From the NCBI GenBank assembly GCA_963710745.1, contig CAVQBP010000016.1, positions 124,001 through 188,000 of the forward strand: a stretch of 64,000 nt of DNA, read 5' to 3'. The position numbers and the translations under genes are program-made. This DNA is from CAVQBP01 sp963710745 (GTDB lineage Bacteria > Bacteroidota > Ignavibacteria > Ignavibacteriales > Ignavibacteriaceae). Below the pieces are notes generated by a model, which was not told the DNA's origin, did no database searches, and worked only from the letters and a program-made list of their open reading frames with translations. Positions 44,901-54,524 of this stretch are shown one piece after another (within the stretch, counting starts at the first letter, position 1; every line of letters starts with the position of its first letter).

Positions 44901-46118
44901 TTATAAATTTAGAGATAAATTTGATTTCCCGCTCTGGTTGTCTGCCGTTGTTCTTGTTTGCATCGGACTGGCAGCTATATACAGTTCTACTCTTAATAAT
45001 TCTGCAGCCAGCAATAATTTTGATAAACAGCTTATCTGGGCAGTTGTTTCAATAGTCATTTTTTTTGTTGCATATGCTCTTCCTATAAACTCATTTAAAA
45101 TGATTACAATCCCTTCATATTTATTATCATTATTATTATTGGCAGTTGTTGTTGTAATCGGCCGCAGAGTATATGGTGCAAAAAGCTGGTTAAATCTGGG
45201 TGCATTCGGGTTTCAGCCATCAGAATTCGCAAAGATCGGAACTATCTTAGCTTTAGCTGCTTTCCTCAGTAGAAGAAATACTAATATTGAATCTTTTTCT
45301 GATATAATAATGGCATTGGTTATTGGTTTTATCCCGGTAGTTTTAATATTGTTGGAACCGGATATGGGAACAGCTCTGGTATTTGTTGCCTTAATTTTAA
45401 CAATGATCTTCTGGAAAGGAATAAGTTTGTTTGGACTTTTCGTAGTCCTCTCACCTGGATTTGTTGCTGTTTCTTCATTGTTCGGAACATACTATCTTTT
45501 CGGTGCATTGATTGTTGTTCTTGCTATTTTATTCTTCTTTAAAAAGATATCTTCTTCAGCGGTTCAATCCTGGCATTAAATATCGGTGCCGGATTTTTTG
45601 CCGATTATGTTTATAAAGCTTTAAGTCCGCATCAGCAGAGGAGGATCCAGTCTTTTATTGATCCTTCTGCAGATCCGCTAGGTGCAGGTTACAACTCAAT
45701 CCAGGCTAGAGTTGCTATCGGCTCAGGGGGATTATTCGGTAAGGGCTTTTTACATGGAAATCAAACTCAATTACAGTTTATTCCGGAACAGTGGACAGAT
45801 TTTATTTATTGCGTCATCGGTGAAGAATTCGGGTTTATCGGTGCAGTAATCGTGATGATCCTGTTTTTAATTATTTTCTTGAGAATTTTAAGAATTGCAT
45901 CTCTCTCAAAGGATGAATTTTTAAGCCTGACTGTCATGGGAATTCTTGCCGTTTTTGTCATCCATTTTGCAATAAATATCGGGATGACAATAGGGATAAT
46001 GCCTGTAATCGGTATACCGCTTCCTTTTGTTAGTTACGGCGGAAGCTCGCTGCTGGTTAATATGTTTATGCTCGGTATTGTCGGGAATATATACAGAACA
46101 AGAAAAAATTATTTGTAG
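44890..46118 (+). CDS. rodA: Peptidoglycan glycosyltransferase RodA, interrupted by a one-base deletion
   Basis: SEDS-family glycan polymerase with about ten membrane helices; about 409 residues when repaired. The start is best set at TTG 44890-44892, with AGGTG 6 bases before it, rather than GTG 44881. The first part has 'GLAAIYSSTLNN', 'GAKSWLNLGAFGFQPSEFAK' and 'LLEPDMGTALVF' (the essential Glu/Asp region) and runs into a stop at 45577-45579. The second part, in the other frame, has 'SPHQQRRIQSFIDP', 'ARVAIGSGGLFGKGF', 'FIPEQWTDFIYCVIGEEFG' and 'GIPLPFVSYGGSS'. Adding one A to the A5 run at 45541-45545 gives 'FFKKDIFFSGSILALNIGAG' and joins both halves. Confidence 0.88.
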
Positions 46119-46165
46119 AAAGTGTGATCCTGTTTTTTTTTCGGATTACAAAAAATATAGTTTTT

Positions 46166-46181
46166 GGAGGTAAGGAGGTAA
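46166..46181 (+). repeat. Tandem GGAGGTAA, two copies
   Basis: Two consecutive GGAGGTAA units in the rodA-pyrF gap. Each looks like a full ribosome-binding site, yet no start codon follows at a usable distance. Purpose unknown. Confidence 0.35.
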
Positions 46182-46266
46182 ATTCCAATTCTCCATTTCC
46201 TAATATTCCTAAAGTGTAAGTAAAACAAAACAATAATGATAACTTCTAATTAAAAATCATAAAATT

Positions 46267-47049
46267 ATGACTGCACTGGAAAAATTAAGAAGCAAAAATA
46301 AAGAACTGAAATATATTTGTGTCGGTCTTGACACAGATATAAATAAAATTCCGAAGCATCTGAAAAATTATGAGAACCCGGTGCTGGAATTTAACAAGGC
46401 TATAATTAATGAAACATGTAATTATGCTGCGGCTTATAAAATTAACTTTGCCTTTTACGAAAAACTAGGACAGGCCGGTTTTGAAATAATAAAACAGACT
46501 ATTTCCCTTATTCCGCAGGATATATTAATTATTGGGGATGCAAAAAGAGGAGATATCGGAAATACCTCTAAAATGTATGCTGAAGCTTTGTTCGATTTTT
46601 TTAATCTGGATGCGATTACGGTCAATCCTTATCTGGGTGAAGATTCTGTAATTCCGTTTCTCGAAAGAGATGATAAAATAGTCTTTTTGCTGGCGCTTAC
46701 TTCAAATCCTGGAGCCGGAGACTTTGAAAAGCTGAAATTAAATGACGGCCGGTTTTTATTTCAAAAAGTTATTGAAAAAGTTAAAGATTGGAATAAAAAG
46801 GATAACTGCGGAATTGTATTCGGAGCAACAAAAATTGAAGAACTAAAGGAAAATATAATATCTTTTGGAAATCTTCCTGTATTGCTTCCCGGGGTTGGTT
46901 CTCAGGGTGGAAGTCTTGAAAATGTTGTTGAAACATTTAAAGAGAATAACAGACAGGATTTTATTATAAATGTAAGCCGTGCAATAATTTATAAAAGTAA
47001 TGATAAAGATTTCGCTAAAACTGCACAAAATGAGATTATTAAATCTTAA
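46267..47049 (+). CDS. pyrF: Orotidine 5'-phosphate decarboxylase (type 2)
   Basis: Final step of UMP synthesis, 260 residues. The active-site motif is 'DAKRGDIGNTSKMYAEALF' with its Lys and Asp residues. 'ICVGLDTDINKIP' at the N-terminus, 'DAITVNPYLGEDSVIPF' and the phosphate-binding end 'LLPGVGSQGG' match the longer type 2 subfamily rather than the short E. coli type. It stands between the mre operon and a DUF2851 gene. pyrG is about 11 kb upstream. Confidence 0.93.
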   Translation: MTALEKLRSKNKELKYICVGLDTDINKIPKHLKNYENPVLEFNKAIINETCNYAAAYKINFAFYEKLGQAGFEIIKQTISLIPQDILIIGDAKRGDIGNTSKMYAEALFDFFNLDAITVNPYLGEDSVIPFLERDDKIVFLLALTSNPGAGDFEKLKLNDGRFLFQKVIEKVKDWNKKDNCGIVFGATKIEELKENIISFGNLPVLLPGVGSQGGSLENVVETFKENNRQDFIINVSRAIIYKSNDKDFAKTAQNEIIKS

Positions 47050-47232
47050 TAATTCTGTTAGAGCTATTTTAATTTAACCGGAAATTTGTAACTTTATTTC
47101 TGGAAATATAATTTTTCTGAAATCTTGATATTGAGCAGAGTTATTTATTAAAAAATTATACTTTCCTTCCTTTATATCCTGTAACTTACGATAATAGATT
47201 CTTACATTTTAATTTTTGATAGGGGTGTTATC

Positions 47233-48711
47233 ATGACAGGGAAGAAGGTTCATGAAAAATTTTTATATGAAATATGGAAAAATCAAAATTTTAATAAATC
47301 CCTTACTACTAAAAACGGTAATCAAATTGAAATAATTGATGCCGGTGTTGAAAATAAGGAATTAAGCGGTCCGGATTTTAAAAATGCTCGTATAAAAATA
47401 GGAAATATTACTTACTTAGGGGATGTAGAAATCGACAGCTTTCAGTCCGATTGGAAATTACACGGACACTACTTTAATAAAAAATACAACAAAGTAATTC
47501 TTCATGTCTTTTTTGAATGCGACGGCAGTAAACCATTTGTATTTACAAAAGATGGAAGACGTGTCCAGTCAATCTCTCTTGAAAATTTTCTAAGTAAGGA
47601 TATTAATTCGACAATTCAGAAAGCGATTCTTTCCGAAAGGAAAAACAGGAATTATATAATGCCCTGTTCAGAATCGAATAATTCTATTGAAGAAAAAGTT
47701 AAACTTGATTTTATATATGAACTCGGGATTAAAAGATTTCAGAAAAAATGTCAGAACTTGTTTTCCCGCCTGAAAGAGATATCTTATTTAAAAGAATTAA
47801 ACTTGAAGGAACCTGTAATCAGGTATGATCTCGATGAGAATTTTTACAACCGGAAATTTACGCATAAGGATTTCAGTAATCCTGTTATCTGGCAGCAGCT
47901 TTTCTATGAATCAGTCTTTGAAGCATTAGGTTATTCAAAAAATAAAGATATAATGCGCAACCTTGCAGAAGCAGTAAATATTGAGTTTTTGAATTCATTC
48001 AGTGTAAAAGAAAACCAGATAAATATTATTGAATCTGCTTTATTAAATATTGCCGGGTTAATGCCGGATATTTATAAGCTGCCCGATGAAGAAACAGCCG
48101 AATATGCAAGGCATCTGACTCAATACTGGAGTGATATAAAACTTAATTATGACGGCAGAACCTTTAAAGCCGAACAATGGCATTTTTTTAAATTAAGACC
48201 TCAAAACTTTCCAACGATAAGGATTGCAGGCGGCGCAAGAATATTATACAGGATTTTAAATCAGGATATCATCGGTAAAATTATCAAAAAAACCGAAACA
48301 ACTTATAACGACAAAAAATTAATTAGTGTTTTCAGGGACCTGCTGATTGTAAAAGGAGAAGGTTTCTGGAGAAAGCATTATGTTTTTGAGCAGAATGCAA
48401 AAAAAGATATTAAATATTTTATCGGTTTATCCAGGGCAGATGAAATAATAATAAATATTGTTCTTCCTTTTCTGGCTGTTTATTTTGAAATTTTCGGCAG
48501 TGAAACTCAAAAGCAGAAGATTATAAAACTATATGCAGATTATTTACAGGTAAGTGAAAATCATCTGGTGGAAGAGGTTTCATCCACGCTGCAACTAAAT
48601 GATGCATGGAAAAGGAGCATACTTTACCAGGGAATTCTGGATTTATACCGCACTTATTGTTCCCGCAATAAATGTTTGGAGTGTAAAATAGGCGATAAGA
48701 TATTTTCTTAG
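47233..48711 (+). CDS. DUF2851 family protein
   Basis: Protein of 492 residues whose N-terminus matches DUF2851, a family common in Bacteroidota and relatives: 'EKFLYEIWKNQNFNKSLTTK', 'LSGPDFKNARIKIGNITYLG', 'VEIDSFQSDWKLHGHYFNKK' and 'NKVILHVFFECDG'. A second conserved stretch is 'PQNFPTIRIAGGARIL', and the C-terminus ends in a Cys-containing 'CSRNKCLECKIGDKIF'. The early acidic and His residues resemble nuclease active sites, but no activity is established. Its last 4 bases overlap the 3' end of the bifunctional-nuclease gene on the other strand. Confidence 0.82.
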   Translation: MTGKKVHEKFLYEIWKNQNFNKSLTTKNGNQIEIIDAGVENKELSGPDFKNARIKIGNITYLGDVEIDSFQSDWKLHGHYFNKKYNKVILHVFFECDGSKPFVFTKDGRRVQSISLENFLSKDINSTIQKAILSERKNRNYIMPCSESNNSIEEKVKLDFIYELGIKRFQKKCQNLFSRLKEISYLKELNLKEPVIRYDLDENFYNRKFTHKDFSNPVIWQQLFYESVFEALGYSKNKDIMRNLAEAVNIEFLNSFSVKENQINIIESALLNIAGLMPDIYKLPDEETAEYARHLTQYWSDIKLNYDGRTFKAEQWHFFKLRPQNFPTIRIAGGARILYRILNQDIIGKIIKKTETTYNDKKLISVFRDLLIVKGEGFWRKHYVFEQNAKKDIKYFIGLSRADEIIINIVLPFLAVYFEIFGSETQKQKIIKLYADYLQVSENHLVEEVSSTLQLNDAWKRSILYQGILDLYRTYCSRNKCLECKIGDKIFS

Positions 48712-49304
48712 TTGGTATTCGTAAGCCTTTGAATATCATCCCTTAGTTTTGCAGCCTTTTCATATTCTTCTGCAGCAATGGCATCCTTTAATTTATTCTG
48801 CAGTGATGCGATTTTTGCTTCTTTGGTTTTGGGTACATCTTCCTTTTCATTTACGGAACTTTCGTGGCTTAATCCCTCTTCTTTCCCGCTTTCTTCGGAA
48901 GGAAGAAATGCAGCAGCTTCCATAACTTTTTCGGCAACATAAATCGGTGATTGGGTCCTGACAGCCAGTGCAATTGCGTCACTCGGCCTTGCATCCACTT
49001 CACTGGCTAAAGCTGAGACTTCCAGTATTATTTTTGCATAAAAAGTATTTTCTCTCAGTTCATCAATTACAACCTCCATAACTGCTGCACCAAGATTATC
49101 AAGTACCTGTTTAAGAAGGTCATGGGTTAAGGGTCTCGGAGGTTTTATACCTTCAATCTCCAGTGCAATTGCCTGGGCTTCAAAAGCACCAATTATAATA
49201 GGCAGCCTTCTGTTCCCATTAATTTCTTTCAATAATATAGCATAAGCTCCACCTGTCGATGGACTTGATGATAAACCTAATATTTCACATTGAATCTTCT
49301 GCAA
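48708..49304 (-). CDS. Bifunctional nuclease family protein (BFN/DUF151) with C-terminal UVR motif
   Basis: Protein of 198 residues. Residues 1-130 form the BFN domain ('LKEINGNRRLPIIIGAFEAQ', 'PRPLTHDLLKQVLDNLGAAV', 'DARPSDAIALAVRTQSPIYV'). An acidic linker leads to a UVR motif at 165-195 ('LKDAIAAEEYEKAAKLRDDI'), the element UvrB and UvrC use to pair. The domain combination is common in this phylum group. Nuclease activity is known from a plant homologue. It lies 15 bases after the end of etfA, so it may be the third gene of the etfBA unit. Confidence 0.85.
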   Translation of the reverse strand: MQKIQCEILGLSSSPSTGGAYAILLKEINGNRRLPIIIGAFEAQAIALEIEGIKPPRPLTHDLLKQVLDNLGAAVMEVVIDELRENTFYAKIILEVSALASEVDARPSDAIALAVRTQSPIYVAEKVMEAAAFLPSEESGKEEGLSHESSVNEKEDVPKTKEAKIASLQNKLKDAIAAEEYEKAAKLRDDIQRLTNTN

Positions 49305-49319
49305 AAAACTCTCCTTAAA

Positions 49320-50294
49320 TCATTGTGATTTAATTTTTTTAATTTCTTCGGTTAATGCAGGCAATATTTCAAATGCATCACCTGTTATTCCAAAATCAGC
49401 AACACTGAAGATTGGTGCGTCTTTATCTTTATTTATTGCAACAATATATTTTGATGAAGACATTCCCGCCAGATGCTGAATCGCTCCGGAAATTCCGCAC
49501 GCTACATATAATGTAGGGGATACTGTTTTACCTGTTTGTCCAACCTGTTCTCTGTGGGGACGCCATCCTGCGTCGACAACTGCCCTGGACGCTCCTACTG
49601 CAGCACCGAAGGATTCTGCAAGCTCTTCAACGAGATGGAAATTTTCAGAACCTTTTAAACCTCTTCCGCCGGAAACAATTATATCTGCTTCAGCTACATC
49701 CAGCTTACCTTCAGATTTTTTAATTTCTACTACTCTTGTTTTATTATTTATTGTACCGATCTCCCTCTCTTCAATTTCGGCAGCTGCATTATTTTCAGAA
49801 GAAGTAGGTTTAAATACATTAGGTCTTATCGTATATATCTTTTTTTCACTTTTAAGTTTAAGATTTAGTAAAGCTTTTCCGGCATAAATTGGTCTGGTTG
49901 CAATTACTTCATCGCCAGATACATCAAGTTTGGTACAATCAACCAGAATTCCGGCATCTATTTGTACTGCAATATGAGGGGCTAAATCTTTTCCTAAAGC
50001 CGTATTTGAAAATATTAAATAATCTGCTCCTGTTTCTTTAGCGTAATTACTTATAATTTCAGAATAAGCAGTTGTTGAATAATTAGTCAGACTGTCATTC
50101 TTGAAATGAATAATTTTTTTAATACCATATTTTGTTATATCATTAATATTCGCGACATCGTTGCCAATAATCAGTGCTTCCGGATCCAGGTTCAAATCCT
50201 TAGACAGCCTGGAAGCAACCGAAACTACTTCAAAAGCGGCTCTTTTAAGTTTTCCTTCTCTTTGCTCCAGAAAAGCTAATAATTTTTTAGCCAT
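49320..50294 (-). CDS. etfA: Electron transfer flavoprotein alpha subunit
   Basis: FAD-binding subunit of ETF, 324 residues. The C-terminal FAD domain is clear: 'IIVSGGRGLKGSENFHLVEE', 'GAAVGASRAVVDAGWRPHRE', 'QVGQTGKTVSPTLYVACGIS', 'AIQHLAGMSSS' and 'AINKDKDAPIFSVADFGITGD'. ETF passes electrons from acyl-CoA and other dehydrogenases to the quinone pool. The gene follows etfB by 17 bases. No ETF-quinone oxidoreductase or acyl-CoA dehydrogenase is within the window. Confidence 0.95.
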   Translation of the reverse strand: MAKKLLAFLEQREGKLKRAAFEVVSVASRLSKDLNLDPEALIIGNDVANINDITKYGIKKIIHFKNDSLTNYSTTAYSEIISNYAKETGADYLIFSNTALGKDLAPHIAVQIDAGILVDCTKLDVSGDEVIATRPIYAGKALLNLKLKSEKKIYTIRPNVFKPTSSENNAAAEIEEREIGTINNKTRVVEIKKSEGKLDVAEADIIVSGGRGLKGSENFHLVEELAESFGAAVGASRAVVDAGWRPHREQVGQTGKTVSPTLYVACGISGAIQHLAGMSSSKYIVAINKDKDAPIFSVADFGITGDAFEILPALTEEIKKIKSQ

Positions 50295-50311
50295 TAAAAT
50301 TCTCTTTTATA

Positions 50312-51058
50312 TTATATTACCTTGATTTCTTCTCTTAAAATTCTTACCAGTTCGGGAACTGCAGAAACATCACTCCCGATTATCCTTCCAGGTTGTTTTG
50401 CCGGAGGCTTATGCAATTCCAGAACTTCGGTATAATTTTTTGATTCTGCTGCAGGTTTCTCTTCTATCACTTTTTTCTTTGCCGACATTATGCCTTTCAG
50501 TGAAGCGTACCTTGGCTCATTTAGCCCCTTTTGTGCTGAGATTATTATTGGAAGTTCACTTTCAACAACTTCTTTCCCGCCTTCAATTTCTCTTTCGGCA
50601 GTTACTTTTTTGCCTTCTATTTTAAGATCTACAACAACAGTTATGCAGTTATAACCTAAAATCTCTGCAGTTAACTGAGGCACAATTGAATTATCATAGT
50701 CAACAGATTGTTTACCGCAAAAAACAATTTCACATCCCTGACTTTTTATTTCTTCGGCCAAAGCTTTGGCAACACTAATTGAATCTTTAGGTGAATCGCT
50801 TTTAAGCAAAACGCCGCTATCCACACCCATTGCCAGAGCTTTTCTTATTGTATCCTTATTAGCGTCATTACCAAGACTTATTGCTATAACTTCACCGCCG
50901 AATTTTTCTTTGGTCTTTAGCGCTTCTTCTACGGCAAATTCGTCATAAGGGTTAATTATAAATGTAACTCCGTTGGTATCTATTGATTTTTCGTCTGGTC
51001 CTATTTTTATCTTAGTAGCAGTATCTGGTACATGACTTATACAAACTGCTATTTTCAT
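50312..51058 (-). CDS. etfB: Electron transfer flavoprotein beta subunit
   Basis: Subunit of 248 residues carrying the AMP-binding domain of ETF. It has 'ISHVPDTATKIKIG', 'FIINPYDEFAVEEALKTKE', 'GVDSGVLLKSD', 'EIVFCGKQSVDYDNSIVPQL' and the family segment 'PIIISAQKGLNEPRYASLKG'. It is the first gene of etfB-etfA (possibly also the nuclease gene), with a promoter at 51094-51122, and is divergent from clpS. Confidence 0.95.
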   Translation of the reverse strand: MKIAVCISHVPDTATKIKIGPDEKSIDTNGVTFIINPYDEFAVEEALKTKEKFGGEVIAISLGNDANKDTIRKALAMGVDSGVLLKSDSPKDSISVAKALAEEIKSQGCEIVFCGKQSVDYDNSIVPQLTAEILGYNCITVVVDLKIEGKKVTAEREIEGGKEVVESELPIIISAQKGLNEPRYASLKGIMSAKKKVIEEKPAAESKNYTEVLELHKPPAKQPGRIIGSDVSAVPELVRILREEIKVI

Positions 51059-51093
51059 TAATACTCCGTTTTAAATCAATTATTCTTACAAAA

Positions 51094-51122
51094 AATATAA
51101 CCATACACCACTATAAAATCAA
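51094..51122 (-). promoter_or_regulatory. Sigma70-type promoter for etfBA
   Basis: Minus strand: TTGATT (51117-51122), 17 bases, TATATT (51094-51099), 36 bases before the etfB ATG. Confidence 0.5.
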
Positions 51123-51196
51123 ACCAATCCCATGTGATAAGTATTAAATATTTAATCTCTTTACAGTTTTTTTGAAATTACTTAAATTTTATTATT

Positions 51197-51487
51197 ATGG
51201 AAAAAGAAATAAAGCAGACACCCGGAATTGATATTCTTACAGAGGAAGATACCACGGTTGGTATATCAAGTAAAGTAGTCCTTTATAATGATGACTGGCA
51301 CACTTTTGAAGAAGTTATTACCCAATTAGTTAAAGCTGTAAAATGCACTTTCGAGGAAGCGAGAAATTATGCGTTTGAAGTTCATGTGAAAGGAAAATCC
51401 ATAGTTTTTTCAGGTTCTATGAACCAATGCCTGAAAGTTACTTCGATCCTTGAGGAAATAGCATTAAATACACAAATAATTACATGA
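51197..51487 (+). CDS. clpS: ClpS adaptor of the ClpAP protease
   Basis: Small adaptor of 96 residues that delivers N-degron substrates to the ClpA/ClpC unfoldase. The substrate-binding motif is 'VVLYNDDWHTFEEVI' (Asn-Asp pair plus His). 'FEEARNYAFEVHVKGKSIVF' follows, where the usual 'HxxG' face is conserved as 'VHVKG'. The N-terminal tail is long enough to reach the chaperone. No clp chaperone gene is nearby. It is divergent from etfB. Confidence 0.92.
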   Translation: MEKEIKQTPGIDILTEEDTTVGISSKVVLYNDDWHTFEEVITQLVKAVKCTFEEARNYAFEVHVKGKSIVFSGSMNQCLKVTSILEEIALNTQIIT

Positions 51488-51634
51488 GTATAAATCTGAA
51501 TCGATGGTAGAAGCTTTGTAAATTCATCCATTCTTTCAATCACCCAAACAATCTCTTCTGCGCTTTTTATTGCAATTGTTTATGCGTTTTCTAATTCATA
51601 TATTTACTCTCTTTTTTTGATAAATTTTTTGCAA

Positions 51635-52435
51635 ATGTCTTTCGAATTTCATAATGACAGAGAAGTGTATTTTGAGCATCAGGATTTGAATGCTTCAAAA
51701 TATGTTATCCCTTTTATTGAAGAAAAAAAGGAAATAAATCCGGGTCTGCAGGTATTGGAAATAGGCTGCGGTGAAGGAGGAGTTTTAAAAAGTTTTATGA
51801 AAAGGGATTGTGTTGTTACAGGGATTGATCTGAGCCAATCAAGGCTAGATGTTGCAGCTAAATTATTTGAAGAGGAAATTAAAGCCGGAAAAGCAGATTT
51901 TATTTCCGGTGATATATATGATGTAGGGGAAACATTAAAATCAAAATATGATTTAATATTACTGAAAGATACAATAGAACATATTTTTAACCAGGAAAAA
52001 TTAATGAGATTCCTGAAATCAATATTAAAGGAAGACGGAAAAGTTTTTCTTGGTTTCCCTCCCTGGCAAATGCCGTTCGGAGGACATCAGCAGGTAAGTA
52101 AGAAAAAGATTTTTAACTTGCTGCCGTATATTCATCTGTTACCGAATCCGGTTTACAGGTTTATGTTAAAATCTTTAGGAAATGAAGAAAGCTTTATTAA
52201 AGAACTTTTGGAAATAAAAGAGACCAGGTTATCGATCGAATATTTTGAAAAAATTATTAAAAAAGCCGGGTACAAAATTGATAAAGTGAAATTCTTTTTG
52301 ATAAATCCTATTTATGAGATGAAATTTAAATTAAAACCGAAAGAACAGTTTAAAATTATATCAGGTATTCCTTACTTGCGAAATTTTGTAACTACAACAT
52401 GTTATTATTTATTAAGTGTAAATGAAGAGAAGTAA
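51635..52435 (+). CDS. SAM-dependent class I methyltransferase
   Basis: Methyltransferase of about 266 residues from the ATG at 51635 (a TTG six codons upstream would add a hydrophobic stub). Motif I is 'LQVLEIGCGEGGVLKSF', the acidic loop 'VVTGIDLSQSRL' and motif IV 'YDLILLKDTIEHI'. Downstream, 'FLGFPPWQMPFGGHQQ' is a segment seen in methyltransferases acting on lipids or sugars, but the substrate is not evident. It precedes typA by 13 bases when typA is started at 52449, so the two are probably co-transcribed. Confidence 0.75.
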   Translation: MSFEFHNDREVYFEHQDLNASKYVIPFIEEKKEINPGLQVLEIGCGEGGVLKSFMKRDCVVTGIDLSQSRLDVAAKLFEEEIKAGKADFISGDIYDVGETLKSKYDLILLKDTIEHIFNQEKLMRFLKSILKEDGKVFLGFPPWQMPFGGHQQVSKKKIFNLLPYIHLLPNPVYRFMLKSLGNEESFIKELLEIKETRLSIEYFEKIIKKAGYKIDKVKFFLINPIYEMKFKLKPKEQFKIISGIPYLRNFVTTTCYYLLSVNEEK

Positions 52436-52448
52436 AAATAGGACAGGA

Positions 52449-54281
52449 ATGAAAAGTAAAATAAGAAATATTGCAATTATAGCTCATGTAGATCATGGTA
52501 AAACTACTTTGGTTGATCACATGTTAAAACAAACAGGAGCTTTCAGAGATAACCAGCAGGTCGACAAAAGAATAATGGATTCAAATGCTCTAGAAAAAGA
52601 GAGGGGAATAACAATTCTTGCAAAGAATCTCAGCATTAATTATAAATCCATAAAGATAAATATTATTGATACACCGGGTCATGCGGATTTTGGTGGAGAA
52701 GTAGAGAGAACTTTAAGAATGGTTGATGGTGTTTTACTTCTGGTAGATGCTGCAGAAGGACCGCTTCCTCAAACTAAATTTGTGCTTAAAAAATCACTTG
52801 ACCTTGGATTAAAACCAATAGTAGTTATAAATAAGATTGACAGAAAGGATGCCAGGGCTAATGATGTTTTAAATGAAGTGTTTGATCTTTTTGTTTCGCT
52901 GGGTGCTTCGGAAGATCAACTGGATTTTCCTTTTGTTTATGCTGTAGCAAAGCAAGGCATTGCAAAACTTAATCTTGAAGATGATGCCAAAACCTTAACT
53001 CCCTTATTTGAAATAATTATCAGTAGTGTTCCGGAACCCAAAGGAGAATTGAATGAACCTTTTCAGATGTTAATATCTGCAATAGACTATAACGATTACC
53101 TCGGGAGGATTGGAATAGGACGAATTCAGAACGGTGCATTAAAAGTGGGAGATAATGTTGTCCTGATTACAAAAGAAGGGGAGAAAATAAATTCAAAAAT
53201 AACCAGGCTCTATGCGTTTGAAAATATAAAGAGAATTGAAGTCAAAGAAATTTCTGCCGGGGATATAGGTGCAATTGCAGGTTTGGAAGATGTTGATATT
53301 GGTGATACACTGGCAAGTCCCGAAAATCCGGAACCGCTTCCTTTTGTTGCGATTGATGAACCGACAATAACAATGAATTTCATTGTGAATAATTCTCCTT
53401 TTGCAGGGCTGGAAGGGAAATATGTTACAACAAGAAATATTAGTGAACGTTTATCAAAAGAATTAAAATCCAATGTCAGCTTAAGAGTCGAAATGACTGA
53501 ATCACCGGATGCTTTTAAAGTCAGCGGAAGAGGAGAACTTCACCTTGCTATTTTAATTGAAAATATGAGAAGAGAAGGCTACGAACTTCAATTAAGCAAA
53601 CCGCAGGTAATATTTAAGAGTATTGATGATGTTGTCTCAGAACCGGTTGAACACTTGATAATTGATGTACCGGATGAGTTTGTAGGAATTGTAATTGAGA
53701 AGCTCGGTAAAAGAAAAGCTGAAATGAAAAATATGATTACCTTTAATGAGAATACCAGGATTGAATTCCTGATTCCATCAAGAGGATTGATTGGTTATAG
53801 AGCTGAGTTTATAACCGATACAAAAGGGAACGGAATACTCCACCATAATTTTGAAGGATATGAACCTTACAAAGGTGATATCGTTCACAGGCAGAGAGGT
53901 GCCCTGGTCTCAATGGAAAACGGTAATGCATCTGCTTACGCTATGTATAAGCTGCAGGAGAGATCAATATTTTTTATTGAACCCGGAACGAAGGTCTATG
54001 AAGGGATGGTTGTCGGTGAAAATTCAAGAAATAATGATATGCATGTAAATGTTACCAAAACTAAGCAGTTAACAAATATGAGAGCTTCCGGTGCGGATGA
54101 AGCAATCCGGTTAGAACCGCCTACTATATTAACTCTTGAACAGGCTATCGAGTGGATAACTGAGGATGAATATGTTGAGGTTACTCCGCAAAGTATAAGG
54201 CTTCGTAAAAAATATTTAACCGAGCAGGATAGAAAAAACGCAAGGTTAGCGGAAAAACAGAAGGCGGAAGCTGCGGCTTAG
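52449..54281 (+). CDS. typA: Ribosome-associated translational GTPase TypA/BipA
   Basis: GTPase of about 610 residues involved in 50S maturation and stress responses. The G motifs are 'AHVDHGKTTLVDHML' (G1), 'ERGITILAKN' (G2), 'DTPGHADFGGEVER' (G3) and 'VINKIDRKDAR' (G4). BipA-specific C-terminal segments are 'IPSRGLIGYRAEFITDTKGN', 'GALVSMENGNASAYAM' and 'LTNMRASGADEAIRLEPP'. The frame is open to an ATG at 52422, but the ATG at 52449 gives the standard N-terminus (KSKIRNIAIIAH) and has AGGACAGGA before it. It is the second LepA-like GTPase in the window. Confidence 0.95.
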   Translation: MKSKIRNIAIIAHVDHGKTTLVDHMLKQTGAFRDNQQVDKRIMDSNALEKERGITILAKNLSINYKSIKINIIDTPGHADFGGEVERTLRMVDGVLLLVDAAEGPLPQTKFVLKKSLDLGLKPIVVINKIDRKDARANDVLNEVFDLFVSLGASEDQLDFPFVYAVAKQGIAKLNLEDDAKTLTPLFEIIISSVPEPKGELNEPFQMLISAIDYNDYLGRIGIGRIQNGALKVGDNVVLITKEGEKINSKITRLYAFENIKRIEVKEISAGDIGAIAGLEDVDIGDTLASPENPEPLPFVAIDEPTITMNFIVNNSPFAGLEGKYVTTRNISERLSKELKSNVSLRVEMTESPDAFKVSGRGELHLAILIENMRREGYELQLSKPQVIFKSIDDVVSEPVEHLIIDVPDEFVGIVIEKLGKRKAEMKNMITFNENTRIEFLIPSRGLIGYRAEFITDTKGNGILHHNFEGYEPYKGDIVHRQRGALVSMENGNASAYAMYKLQERSIFFIEPGTKVYEGMVVGENSRNNDMHVNVTKTKQLTNMRASGADEAIRLEPPTILTLEQAIEWITEDEYVEVTPQSIRLRKKYLTEQDRKNARLAEKQKAEAAA

Positions 54282-54305
54282 TGCCTTCATAAATATATAA
54301 GTTAA

Positions 54306-54361
54306 AAGGAATAAGAAAAAAGTAGCATTAGCAGTACCTGCACTTTTTGCTTATTTCTTTT
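54306..54361 (+). terminator. Probable terminator after typA
   Basis: A-rich arm GGAATAAGAAAAAAGT (from 54308) pairs imperfectly with ACTTTTTGCTTATTTC (ending 54357), with an inner CAG/CTG step, followed by TTTT. Position about 25 bases after the typA stop fits. Confidence 0.5.
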
Positions 54362-54524
54362 ATCTTAAAACCTTCTTATAATATTATCATATCTGGTATC
54401 TTCCCAACAAAAATAATTCAAATAAACTCTGGTTTTCCGGCATACTAAAATTGTTTTTTGATTCAGTTAAATAGAATCTGTCCCATAAATTCTTTAATTT
54501 AGTTTCAAAAATAATGGAGAAAAA

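Noticed and set aside
15347..46118. Programmed ribosomal frameshifting as the explanation for the split genes
   Set aside because: The breaks lie at different places, shift in both directions, and lack known slippery sites plus downstream pseudoknots. These families are not recoded in other bacteria. Indel error is simpler.
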